Part shown: positions 1 to 5,396 of the stretch, piece by piece
Numbering within the stretch: position 1 is the first letter of the stretch
Layout of the letters: the number at the start of each line of letters is the position of its first letter
Assembly (NCBI GenBank): GCA_013816275.1
Contig: JACDER010000127.1
Location: forward strand, 1 to 5,396
Origin: Actinomycetota bacterium
GTDB lineage: Bacteria > Actinomycetota > Thermoleophilia > Gaiellales > Gaiellaceae
DNA: 5,396 nt
Direction: 5' to 3'
Position numbers and translations under genes: made by a program
The notes under the pieces: generated by a model
Database searches by the model: none
What the model was told of the DNA's origin: nothing
Seen by the model: only the letters and a program-made list of their open reading frames with translations

Positions 1-1
1 G

Positions 2-202
2 CTCCGGCCCGGCCAGAAGGTCATGCACCCGGGCCCGATGAACCGCGGCGTCGAGATCGACCCGCGCGTCGCGGATCACGCGGAGTCGCTGATCGAGTTC
101 CAGGTGCGCGCCGGGCTCGTCACCCGCATGGCCGTCCTCTACGACCTGCTCACGCACGGACCCGTCGGCGTCCAGTCCGCGTCGCTCACGGAGGTGGCGT
201 AG
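2..202 (+). CDS. pyrB: Aspartate carbamoyltransferase catalytic subunit, C-terminal fragment (5' end outside window)
   Basis: This is the last 66 codons and TAG stop of aspartate carbamoyltransferase, which condenses carbamoyl phosphate with L-aspartate to N-carbamoyl-aspartate in the cytoplasm. Visible near the start of the fragment is [13 protein letters not shown] (residues 8-20 of the fragment). This is the conserved HPxP loop of the aspartate-binding domain in the form seen in Bacillus and actinobacterial enzymes, where E. coli has HPLPR. It is followed by a C-terminal helix with [11 protein letters not shown], the usual end of the family. About 13 residues ([15 protein letters not shown]) run past that helix and are not conserved as far as I know. 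The gene is truncated by the window edge, not broken. The pyrC and carAB genes downstream confirm the assignment. The last codons contain GGAGGTG, a strong Shine-Dalgarno that may serve the mini-ORF starting at 202. Confidence 0.96.
   Translation, partial: LRPGQKVMHPGPMNRGVEIDPRVADHAESLIEFQVRAGLVTRMAVLYDLLTHGPVGVQSASLTEVA
190..196 (+). promoter_or_regulatory. Shine-Dalgarno inside the pyrB tail, ahead of the GTG at 202
   Basis: GGAGGTG lies in the last pyrB codons (ACG GAG GTG GCG TAG). Its GGAGG core ends 7 bases before the GTG at 202, a near-ideal spacing. It could simply reflect the Thr-Glu-Val codons, but it is a much better placed ribosome binding site for the mini-ORF at 202 than chance would normally supply. 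It is too far from the pyrC ATG (255) to serve it directly. Confidence 0.4.
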
Positions 203-255
203 TGGCGACCCCCTCCCGATCATCTCGCACGATCTGGTCGGAAGGTGATCGCTGA
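202..255 (+). CDS. Possible 17-codon coupling or leader mini-ORF between pyrB and pyrC
   Basis: A GTG start overlaps the pyrB stop (TAGTG) and the TGA stop overlaps the pyrC start (TGATG). The frame encodes MATPSRSSRTIWSEGDR. A GGAGG core sits 7 bases upstream of the GTG. The reading frame spans the whole 52-base pyrB-pyrC gap, including the pyrC ribosome binding site and the hairpin drawn over it. The geometry suggests that ribosomes finishing pyrB could restart here, translate through the hairpin, and hand over to pyrC. The peptide has no recognisable domain, membrane segment or run of regulatory codons. An ORF this short can arise by chance, so it is a candidate only. It might alternatively be a non-translated spacer. 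Confidence 0.35.
   Translation: MATPSRSSRTIWSEGDR
217..251 (+). promoter_or_regulatory. Predicted RNA hairpin masking the pyrC ribosome binding site
   Basis: CGATCATCT at 217-225 can pair with AGGTGATCG at 243-251. This makes nine pairs, one of them G-U. Inside the 17-base loop a further small stem, CGA (230-232) with TCG (238-240), can close on a TCTGG loop. The 3' arm contains most of the pyrC Shine-Dalgarno (GGAAGGTGATC, 240-250), so the folded RNA would hide it. Translation of the mini-ORF over this stretch would melt the stem. The pairing was drawn by eye, and no folding energy was calculated. Confidence 0.45.
240..250 (+). promoter_or_regulatory. Ribosome binding site of pyrC
   Basis: GGAAGGTGATC resembles the complement of the 16S rRNA 3' end (AAGGAGGTGATC). 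Its GGAAGG core ends nine bases before the ATG at 255. It supports ATG 255 as the pyrC start, because an in-frame TGA at 246-248 excludes any longer version. Confidence 0.75.
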
Positions 256-1556
256 TGCTGTACTCCAAGCGAGCACCGAAAGAGAACATCGTCGTCAAGG
301 GCGCCCGCGTTCTCGATCCGGCTACCGGAGTTGACGAGGTGCTGGACATCCGCGTCGACGACGGCGTGATCGCCGAGGTCGGCACCGTGCTGCACCCGAA
401 CGGGCACCGGATCGTCGAAGGTGGCGGGCTCCTGCTCGCGCCGGCGTTCGTCGACCCGCACGTGCATCTCCGCACGCCCGGCCGGGAGGACGAGGAGACG
501 ATCGAGACCGGTACGAAGGCCGCGGCCGCCGGCGGCTACTGCGCGATCTTCGCGATGCCCAACACCGAGCCGGTGACCGACTCGGCCGCCGTGCTCGGCG
601 CGCTCGTCGAGACGGCGCGGGCGGAAGCGGAGATCCCCGTCGGCTTCCTCGCGGCGATCACCAAGGGCCAGCAGGGCGGCGAGCTGACCGAGATGGCCGA
701 GCTTGCAGACGCCGGGGCGGCCGCGTTCTCCGACGACGGAATGCCCGTCGAGTCCCCCGGGCTGATGCGGCGCGCACTTCAATACAGCTCCGTTACCAAC
801 CGGCCGCTCGCGCTCCACTGTGAGGAGCTGACGCTCTCGCGCGGCGGTCAGATGCACGAGGGCCCGGTGTCGGCCGAGCTCGGCTTCACCGGCTATCCGT
901 CGGTCGCGGAGAGCGTGATGGTCGAGCGCGACCTGGCGCTCGCGGCCTACGAGAGCCGGCCGCTGCACATCCTGCACGTCTCGGCCCGCGAGTCGGTCGA
1001 CGCGATCCGCGCAGCGCTCGACGCGAAGGTCGAAGTGACGGCCGAAGTGACACCGCACCACCTGTGCTTGACGGACGAGGCCGTCCGCTCGCTGGACTCG
1101 AACGTGAAGATGAATCCGCCGCTTCGCTCTGCCGACGACCGGACGGCGCTGATCGAGGCGCTCAAGGACGGGACGATCTCCGCGGTCGCGACCGACCACG
1201 CGCCGCACGCGAGGCACGAGAAGGAGGTCCCGTTCGAGGCGGCCCCGTTCGGGGTCACCGGCCTCGAGACGGCGTTCGCCGCGCTCTATACGCACCTCGT
1301 CGTCCCCGGCCTGGTGTCGCTCGAGACGCTGATCGAGCGAATGTCCGCCGGCGCCGCGCGCGTCTATGGGCTGCGGCCGCCGAAGATCGACGTCGGCGCT
1401 CCCGCCAACTTCGTGCTGCTGGACACAGCCGGATCCTGGCGGGTGACCGAGGAGGCGTTCCGCTCCCGGTCGAAGAACTCCTGGCTGCTCGGCCAGAAGC
1501 TCCAGGGCCAGGTGCGGATGACGATCGCCGAGGGAAGGGTCGTGCACGAGGGATGA
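255..1556 (+). CDS. pyrC: Dihydroorotase, class I (zinc amidohydrolase)
   Basis: This 433-residue cytoplasmic enzyme reversibly cyclises N-carbamoyl-aspartate to dihydroorotate, the third step of UMP synthesis. Its length is normal for class I bacterial dihydroorotases. A small N-terminal beta domain (residues about 12-62, with VVKGARVLDP) is followed by the amidohydrolase barrel. Expected metal ligands are all present: H69 and H71 in DPHVHLR, D161 in FSDDG, H188 in ALHCE, H241 in LHILHVS and D314 in ATDHAPH. Spacing between them matches the Bacillus anthracis enzyme as I remember it (constant offset of 10). An aspartate at 161, rather than a carbamylated lysine, is the class I signature. Substrate-binding R73, N103 (MPNT) and N287 (MNPPLR) are also in place, so it should be active. 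The C-terminal beta segment (VGAPANFVLLD, 380-390) rejoins the N-terminal domain. The first 11 residues (MLYSKRAPKEN) extend slightly beyond most relatives. In some organisms class I enzymes form a complex with aspartate carbamoyltransferase; the adjacent pyrB allows that but does not show it. Confidence 0.97.
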   Translation: MLYSKRAPKENIVVKGARVLDPATGVDEVLDIRVDDGVIAEVGTVLHPNGHRIVEGGGLLLAPAFVDPHVHLRTPGREDEETIETGTKAAAAGGYCAIFAMPNTEPVTDSAAVLGALVETARAEAEIPVGFLAAITKGQQGGELTEMAELADAGAAAFSDDGMPVESPGLMRRALQYSSVTNRPLALHCEELTLSRGGQMHEGPVSAELGFTGYPSVAESVMVERDLALAAYESRPLHILHVSARESVDAIRAALDAKVEVTAEVTPHHLCLTDEAVRSLDSNVKMNPPLRSADDRTALIEALKDGTISAVATDHAPHARHEKEVPFEAAPFGVTGLETAFAALYTHLVVPGLVSLETLIERMSAGAARVYGLRPPKIDVGAPANFVLLDTAGSWRVTEEAFRSRSKNSWLLGQKLQGQVRMTIAEGRVVHEG

Positions 1557-2596
1557 AGGGGTTCCTCGTCCTCGAAGACGGCACCGTCTTTCGCGGCGAG
1601 TCGGTCGGCGCAGAGGGCTTCGCGATGGGCGAGGCGGTGTTCACGACGGCGATGACCGGCTACCAGGAGGTCGTCACCGATCCGAGCTACGCCGAGCAGA
1701 TCGTGTGCTTCACCGCACCGATGGTCGGGAACTACGGCGTTGCGTCCACCCGCTCCGAGTCGGGTCAGCCATGGGCGCGGGCCGCGGTCATGCGGGAGGC
1801 GCGCGGGCCGGCCTGGACGGACTGGTTGCTCGAGCGCTCGATTCCAGCCCTCTCGGGGATCGACACGCGCTCCCTCGTCGTCCATCTGCGCGAGCAGGGC
1901 GCGATGCGCGCGGCCGTCGTCATCGGCGACTGCGCCGTTGGAGAGGCGCAGGCGGTCGTCGAGGCTCAGCCTTCGATGGAGGGGCGGTCCCTGGCCGCCG
2001 AGGTCTCGACCCGGGAGCCGTACGTCGCCTCCGAGTCGGGCCGAGCCCGGATCGCCGTCGTCGATTACGGCTGCAAGCGGTCGATCCTCCGCAGGCTCGC
2101 CCTAGCGGGGGCGGCGGTGACCGTCCATCCGCATGATGTCGGCAGCGACGAGCTGCTCGGTTACGACGGCGTCCTCCTCTCGAACGGCCCAGGCGACCCC
2201 GGGCCGCTCGCGGCAGAGGTCGTAGTGGTGCGGGAGCTGCTCGGCAAGGTCCCCGTGCTCGGTATCTGTCTCGGCCACCAGCTGCTTGCGCTCGCCACCG
2301 GCCACGAGACCTTCAAGCTCAAGTTCGGGCACCGCGGCGCCAATCACCCCGTGCTCGAGCGCGCGACTGGCCGCGTGCTCGTCACGAGCCAGAATCACGG
2401 GTTCGCGGTCGCCCCCGGCGAGGGCCGCGAGGTGACGCACGTCTCGCTCTACGACGGGACGGTGGAAGGGCTCGACTTCCCGGAACTGCGCGCGCGCTCC
2501 GTCCAGTTCCATCCCGAAGCCGGCCCAGGCCCGCACGATGCGTGGCCGATCCTCGACAGCTGGGTGGAGGAGGTGTCCCTTGCCGCGGCGGCCTGA
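1553..2596 (+). CDS. carA: Carbamoyl-phosphate synthetase, small (glutaminase) subunit
   Basis: This 347-residue subunit hydrolyses glutamine and passes ammonia to CarB for carbamoyl phosphate synthesis. The N-terminal CPSase small-chain domain (about 1-155) has [21 protein letters not shown], followed by VGNYGV and SGIDTRSL. The class I glutamine amidotransferase domain (about 165-340) has SNGPGDP (210-216), the nucleophile C239 in [18 protein letters not shown] (257-267), TSQNHGFAV (278-286), and H320 with E322 in FHPEA, so the catalytic triad is complete. Start choice: the ATG at 1553 shares bases with the pyrC TGA (ATGA overlap), and [17 protein letters not shown] matches the usual CarA N-terminus. 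The open frame extends further upstream but only as a shadow of pyrC. A purine-rich GAGGGAAGGG (1530-1539) lies 13 bases upstream, rather far, so coupling to pyrC is likely. It is shorter than the 382-residue E. coli protein. Part of the loss is just before SGIDTR, where the common SNWR-type stretch seems absent, and part is in the linker before the glutaminase domain. Confidence 0.97.
   Translation: MKGFLVLEDGTVFRGESVGAEGFAMGEAVFTTAMTGYQEVVTDPSYAEQIVCFTAPMVGNYGVASTRSESGQPWARAAVMREARGPAWTDWLLERSIPALSGIDTRSLVVHLREQGAMRAAVVIGDCAVGEAQAVVEAQPSMEGRSLAAEVSTREPYVASESGRARIAVVDYGCKRSILRRLALAGAAVTVHPHDVGSDELLGYDGVLLSNGPGDPGPLAAEVVVVRELLGKVPVLGICLGHQLLALATGHETFKLKFGHRGANHPVLERATGRVLVTSQNHGFAVAPGEGREVTHVSLYDGTVEGLDFPELRARSVQFHPEAGPGPHDAWPILDSWVEEVSLAAAA
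2568..2575 (+). promoter_or_regulatory. Ribosome binding site of carB inside the carA tail
   Basis: AGGAGGTG lies in the carA codons for Val-Glu-Glu-Val. Its GGAGG core ends 6 bases before the TTG at 2580, which is ideal spacing. It decides the carB start in favour of TTG 2580 over the upstream in-frame ATG at 2538. Confidence 0.8.
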
Positions 2597-5396
2597 TCTC
2601 GACTCGATCTGCCTGATCGGGGCCGGCCCGATCGTGATCGGGCAGGCCTGCGAGTTCGACTACTCCGGCTCCCAGGCGCTCAAGGTGCTGCGGGAGGACG
2701 GGTTCACGACGATCGTCGTCAACTCGAATCCCGCGACGATCATGACCGACCCCGGGTTCGCCGACCGCACCTACCTCGAGCCGCTCGACCTCGAGGGGGT
2801 CGCCGGCGTGCTCGAGCGGGAGCGGCCCGATGCGCTCCTTCCGACGATGGGCGGCCAGACCGCGCTCAATCTCGCCATGGAGCTCGCCGAAACGGGTGTC
2901 CTCGACGAGCTGGGAGTCGAGTTGATCGGCGCTCGCCTGGACGTGATCAAGCGCGCGGAGGACCGCGAGCTCTTCCGTGAGACCGTCCGCTCGACTGGGC
3001 TCAGGGTGCCGGAGTCGACGATCGTCACCTCGATGGACGAGATCCCCGAAGGGCTCACCTTCCCGGTCATCCTGCGCCCTGCGTTCACGCTCGGCGGCCA
3101 CGGCGGCGGGACTGCGCGCTCCGAGGACGACCTGCGACGCATGCTCGAGCGGGCTCTGCGCGAGAGCCCCGTCGGCCAGGTGCTGGTCGAGGAGTCGCTG
3201 CTCGGCTGGGACGAGTTCGAGCTCGAGGTCATGCGCGACCGCAACGACAACGTCGTCATCGTCTGCTCGATCGAGAACCTCGATCCCATGGGGGTCCACA
3301 CGGGGGACTCCGTGACCGTCGCTCCGCAGATGACGCTTGCGGACGAGGAGTACCAGGAGCTTCGAGACGCCGCTGCGGCGATCATCCGCGCGGTCGGCGT
3401 CGAGACCGGCGGCTCCAACATCCAGTTCGCCCGTGACCGCGTGACCGGAGACATGCGCGTGATCGAGATGAACCCGCGCGTCTCCCGCTCGTCCGCCCTC
3501 GCCTCGAAGGCGACGGGCTACCCGATCGCGAAGGTCGCCGCCAAGCTCGCCGTCGGCTACACGCTGGACGAGATTCCGAACGACCTGACCGGGACGACGC
3601 CGGCCAGCTTCGAGCCGACGCTCGACTACGTGGTGGTCAAGTTCCCTCGCTTCGCGTTCGAGAAGTTCCCCGGCGCGGACACGGCGCTCGGGACGCAGAT
3701 GAAGTCGGTGGGAGAGGCGATGGGGATCGGGCGGAGCTTCCTGGAGGCCTTCCTGAAGACGATGCGCTCGCGTGAGCTCGACTCCGCGGCGGAGGCACCC
3801 TGGCGCGGGCTGGACGACATCCCGGACGGCGTCCATCCCTGGTTCCAGGCCGAGCTCGACCGCGCGCGCCGGGGACTCGCCGGCCTGGGCTCGCTGGACG
3901 ACCTGGTCGCCGACGACTGGCTCCGGCTCAAGCGGCTCGGACTGTCGGACGCCGACGTGGCGACCGCCTGCGGAACGAGTCAGGAGGCAGCCCGGGCGAA
4001 ACGCCGCGCCTGCGGCGTCCGCCCCGTCTACCGCCGCGTCGACTCGTGCGCCGGCGAGGTCGAGGCAGGCTCGAACTACTTCTACTCGGCCTGGGGAGAG
4101 CAGGACGAAGTGGGGGAGACCGGCCGCTCGGTCGTCATCCTCGGCTCGGGACCGAACCGCATCGGCCAGGGGATCGAGTTCGACTACTGCTGCGTCCATG
4201 CGGCGCGCAGCTTCCGCTCGCTCGGCCACGAGGCGGTGATGGTCAACTGCAACCCGGAGACGGTCTCGACCGACTACGACACGTCCGACCGGCTCTACTT
4301 CGAGCCACTCGGCGTGGAAGAGGTGCTCGCGATCTGCGAGCGGGAGCGCCCCGAAGGAGTCGTGATCCAGTTCGGTGGCCAGACTCCGCTGAAGCTCGCG
4401 CGCGAGCTCGAGCATGCGGGATTCCGCATCCTCGGAACGCCCTACGAGGCGATCGACCTGGCCGAGGATCGCGAGCGCTTCGGCGCGCTGCTCGAGCGGC
4501 TCGGGATCCGCTGTCCGGAGTGGGGGATCGTCGAGACCGCCCAGGAGGCGATCGTCGTTGCCGAGCGGGTCGGATACCCCGTGCTCGTGCGGCCCTCGTA
4601 CGTGCTGGGAGGACGTGCCATGCGCGTGTGCTACGGGCCGGAGGACGTGCGCGCGGCCATGGCGGACGCGTCCGGACGCGTGCTGGTCGACCGCTTCCTG
4701 GAGAACGCGGTCGAGATCGACGTCGACGCGCTGTGCGACGGCGAGGACACGTTCGTCGCCGCCGTTATGCAGCACGTCGAGGAGGCGGGCGTCCACTCGG
4801 GTGACTCGGCGTGCGTGCTCCCGCCGCCCTCGCTGGAGACCGCGGCGGCGGCCGAGATCGACGCCGTCGTGCGTGAGCTCGGGCCGGCACTCGGCGTGGT
4901 CGGTCTCCTGAACGTCCAGCTCGCGGTCGCGGATGGGCGTGTCTACGTGCTCGAGGTCAATCCGCGCGCCTCGCGCACCGTCCCCTTCGCCAGCAAGGCA
5001 ATAGGGATCAATCTCGTCGAGGCCGCCTGCCGGCTGGCCGCAGGCGCCCGACTGTCCGATCTGGACCTGCCCCGGGGTCTGACCCCTTATCCACAAGGAC
5101 ATGTCTCGGTCAAGGCGGCGGTGCTGCCGTTCGCGCGGTTCCCCGGCAGCGATCCCGTGCTCGGCCCCGAGATGCGCTCGACCGGAGAGGTCATGGCCAC
5201 GGCGGCCGACTTCCCGACCGCCTTCGCGAAGGCCGAGCGTGCGGCCGGGCGGCCGCTTCCCATCGAGGGCACCGTCTTCTTGTCGGTACGCGACGCGGAC
5301 AAGCCGGCCGCCGTGCCCGTCGCTGCGGCACTCGCGGGGCTCGGCTTCCGGCTGCTCGCGACCGGCGGGACCGCCCAGGCGCTCGCAGCCGCCGGC
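2580..5396 (+). CDS. carB: Carbamoyl-phosphate synthetase, large subunit (3' end outside window)
   Basis: The 939 codons present make the ATP-dependent subunit, which turns bicarbonate, ammonia and two ATP into carbamoyl phosphate. The TTG start gives [20 protein letters not shown], the classic CarB N-terminus, and overlaps carA by 17 bases. First ATP-grasp half (carboxy-phosphate, about 1-395): R129, R166, E212, H240, N280, Q282, E296, N298 and R300 match E. coli active-site positions with an offset of 0 to 3. A shortened helical oligomerisation region (about 396-515) follows. The second half (carbamoyl-phosphate, about 516-850) has [60 protein letters not shown], and E792 with N794 in [10 protein letters not shown]. 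The start of the C-terminal MGS-like allosteric domain (about 896 on: [12 protein letters not shown], then LATGGTA) is visible; in E. coli this domain binds UMP and IMP. Roughly 100 residues are missing because the window ends. Two oddities: the oligomerisation region is about 40 residues short, and a palindromic patch of odd codons lies at residues 832-842. Confidence 0.97.
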   Translation, partial: MPRRPDLDSICLIGAGPIVIGQACEFDYSGSQALKVLREDGFTTIVVNSNPATIMTDPGFADRTYLEPLDLEGVAGVLERERPDALLPTMGGQTALNLAMELAETGVLDELGVELIGARLDVIKRAEDRELFRETVRSTGLRVPESTIVTSMDEIPEGLTFPVILRPAFTLGGHGGGTARSEDDLRRMLERALRESPVGQVLVEESLLGWDEFELEVMRDRNDNVVIVCSIENLDPMGVHTGDSVTVAPQMTLADEEYQELRDAAAAIIRAVGVETGGSNIQFARDRVTGDMRVIEMNPRVSRSSALASKATGYPIAKVAAKLAVGYTLDEIPNDLTGTTPASFEPTLDYVVVKFPRFAFEKFPGADTALGTQMKSVGEAMGIGRSFLEAFLKTMRSRELDSAAEAPWRGLDDIPDGVHPWFQAELDRARRGLAGLGSLDDLVADDWLRLKRLGLSDADVATACGTSQEAARAKRRACGVRPVYRRVDSCAGEVEAGSNYFYSAWGEQDEVGETGRSVVILGSGPNRIGQGIEFDYCCVHAARSFRSLGHEAVMVNCNPETVSTDYDTSDRLYFEPLGVEEVLAICERERPEGVVIQFGGQTPLKLARELEHAGFRILGTPYEAIDLAEDRERFGALLERLGIRCPEWGIVETAQEAIVVAERVGYPVLVRPSYVLGGRAMRVCYGPEDVRAAMADASGRVLVDRFLENAVEIDVDALCDGEDTFVAAVMQHVEEAGVHSGDSACVLPPPSLETAAAAEIDAVVRELGPALGVVGLLNVQLAVADGRVYVLEVNPRASRTVPFASKAIGINLVEAACRLAAGARLSDLDLPRGLTPYPQGHVSVKAAVLPFARFPGSDPVLGPEMRSTGEVMATAADFPTAFAKAERAAGRPLPIEGTVFLSVRDADKPAAVPVAAALAGLGFRLLATGGTAQALAAAG
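5074..5105 (+). repeat. Palindrome-flanked patch inside carB (candidate inserted short repeat)
   Basis: The patch starts with GGGGTC-T-GACCCC (5074-5086), a perfect six-base inverted repeat around one base. TTATCCACA (5087-5095), identical to the DnaA-box consensus, follows at once, and after AAG comes the perfect palindrome GACATGTC (5098-5105). The six codons CCT TAT CCA CAA GGA CAT (5085-5102, residues 836-841) all end in A or T, while almost every other carB codon ends in G or C. In a remembered alignment to E. coli CarB, the protein is three residues longer between VNPRA and SVK, the interval that contains this patch. It is therefore either a small in-frame inserted repeat or a constrained DNA/RNA element within the gene. 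No second copy is visible in this window, so calling it a repeat is inference. Confidence 0.35.

Noticed and set aside
774..794. Small cluster of A/T-ending codons in pyrC (GCA CTT CAA, then GTT)
   Set aside because: Only three in a row, no palindrome, and the protein aligns normally through the region with conserved metal-ligand spacing, so there is no sign of insertion.
186..1547. A 453-codon open frame on the minus strand opposite pyrC
   Set aside because: It is in the same register relationship with pyrC codons, so it is explained by absence of TTA, CTA and TCA. The low-complexity Arg/Asp/Gly-rich translation has no domain.
1064..1552. Upstream extension of the carA frame to an ATG at 1064
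   Set aside because: This stretch reads pyrC out of frame and has no similarity to CarA. The conserved CarA N-terminus begins at the ATG at 1553.
4046..4804. A 252-codon plus-strand frame within carB
   Set aside because: Arg/Gly/Ala-rich out-of-frame reading of carB. The carB frame through this stretch is fully conserved, so this is a shadow.
5074..5086. The GGGGTC-T-GACCCC hairpin as a transcription terminator
   Set aside because: It lies inside carB, is not followed by a T run, and stopping here would remove the allosteric domain.
2382..5102. A 906-codon open frame on the minus strand opposite carB and the end of carA
   Set aside because: Its codons are in exact register with the carB codons, so minus-strand stops could only arise from sense TTA, CTA or TCA codons, which this GC-rich gene avoids. 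The translation is an Arg/Asp/Val-rich shadow with no recognisable domain, while the plus strand is unmistakably carB.

Overview
The window is a GC-rich, tightly packed, single-direction segment of a de novo pyrimidine (UMP) biosynthesis operon. The order on the + strand is pyrB (3' end only), pyrC (complete), carA (complete) and carB (start to about 90% of the gene, cut by the window edge). A chromosomal pyrB-pyrC-carA-carB order, strong G/C preference at third codon positions and an aspartate carbamoyltransferase tail with HPGPMNRG fit a high-GC Gram-positive bacterium (Actinomycetota, perhaps a deep lineage such as Thermoleophilia). That placement is a guess from style, not from a marker gene.

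Layout: 2-202 is the C-terminus of aspartate carbamoyltransferase. 203-254 is the only space between main genes. It holds the pyrC ribosome binding site, a potential RNA hairpin that covers that site, and a 17-codon mini-ORF (202-255) with a good Shine-Dalgarno; its GTG start touches the pyrB stop and its TGA stop touches the pyrC ATG. 255-1556 is class I dihydroorotase. 1553-2596 is the glutaminase (small) subunit of carbamoyl-phosphate synthetase, overlapping pyrC by ATGA. 2580-5396 is the large subunit, starting at a TTG inside the last codons of carA. No gene-free stretch exceeds 300 bases, and I see no RNA genes, terminators, transposases or CRISPR arrays.

The genes work together as the first three steps of the pathway. 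CarA/CarB make carbamoyl phosphate from glutamine, bicarbonate and ATP, PyrB joins it to aspartate, and PyrC closes the ring to dihydroorotate. The overlaps point to one transcript and translational coupling, which would help balance the subunits.

This is essentially a housekeeping region and I see no new multi-gene system. Three points deserve a second look: (1) the pyrB-pyrC junction with its mini-ORF and RBS-masking hairpin; (2) a short patch in carB at 5074-5105 with a perfect 13-base palindrome, a perfect DnaA-box-like 9-mer, a second palindrome and six consecutive A/T-ending codons, lying where the protein is about three residues longer than the E. coli enzyme, which looks like a small inserted repeat or a constrained element; (3) a CarB oligomerisation domain about 40 residues shorter than in the E. 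coli enzyme.
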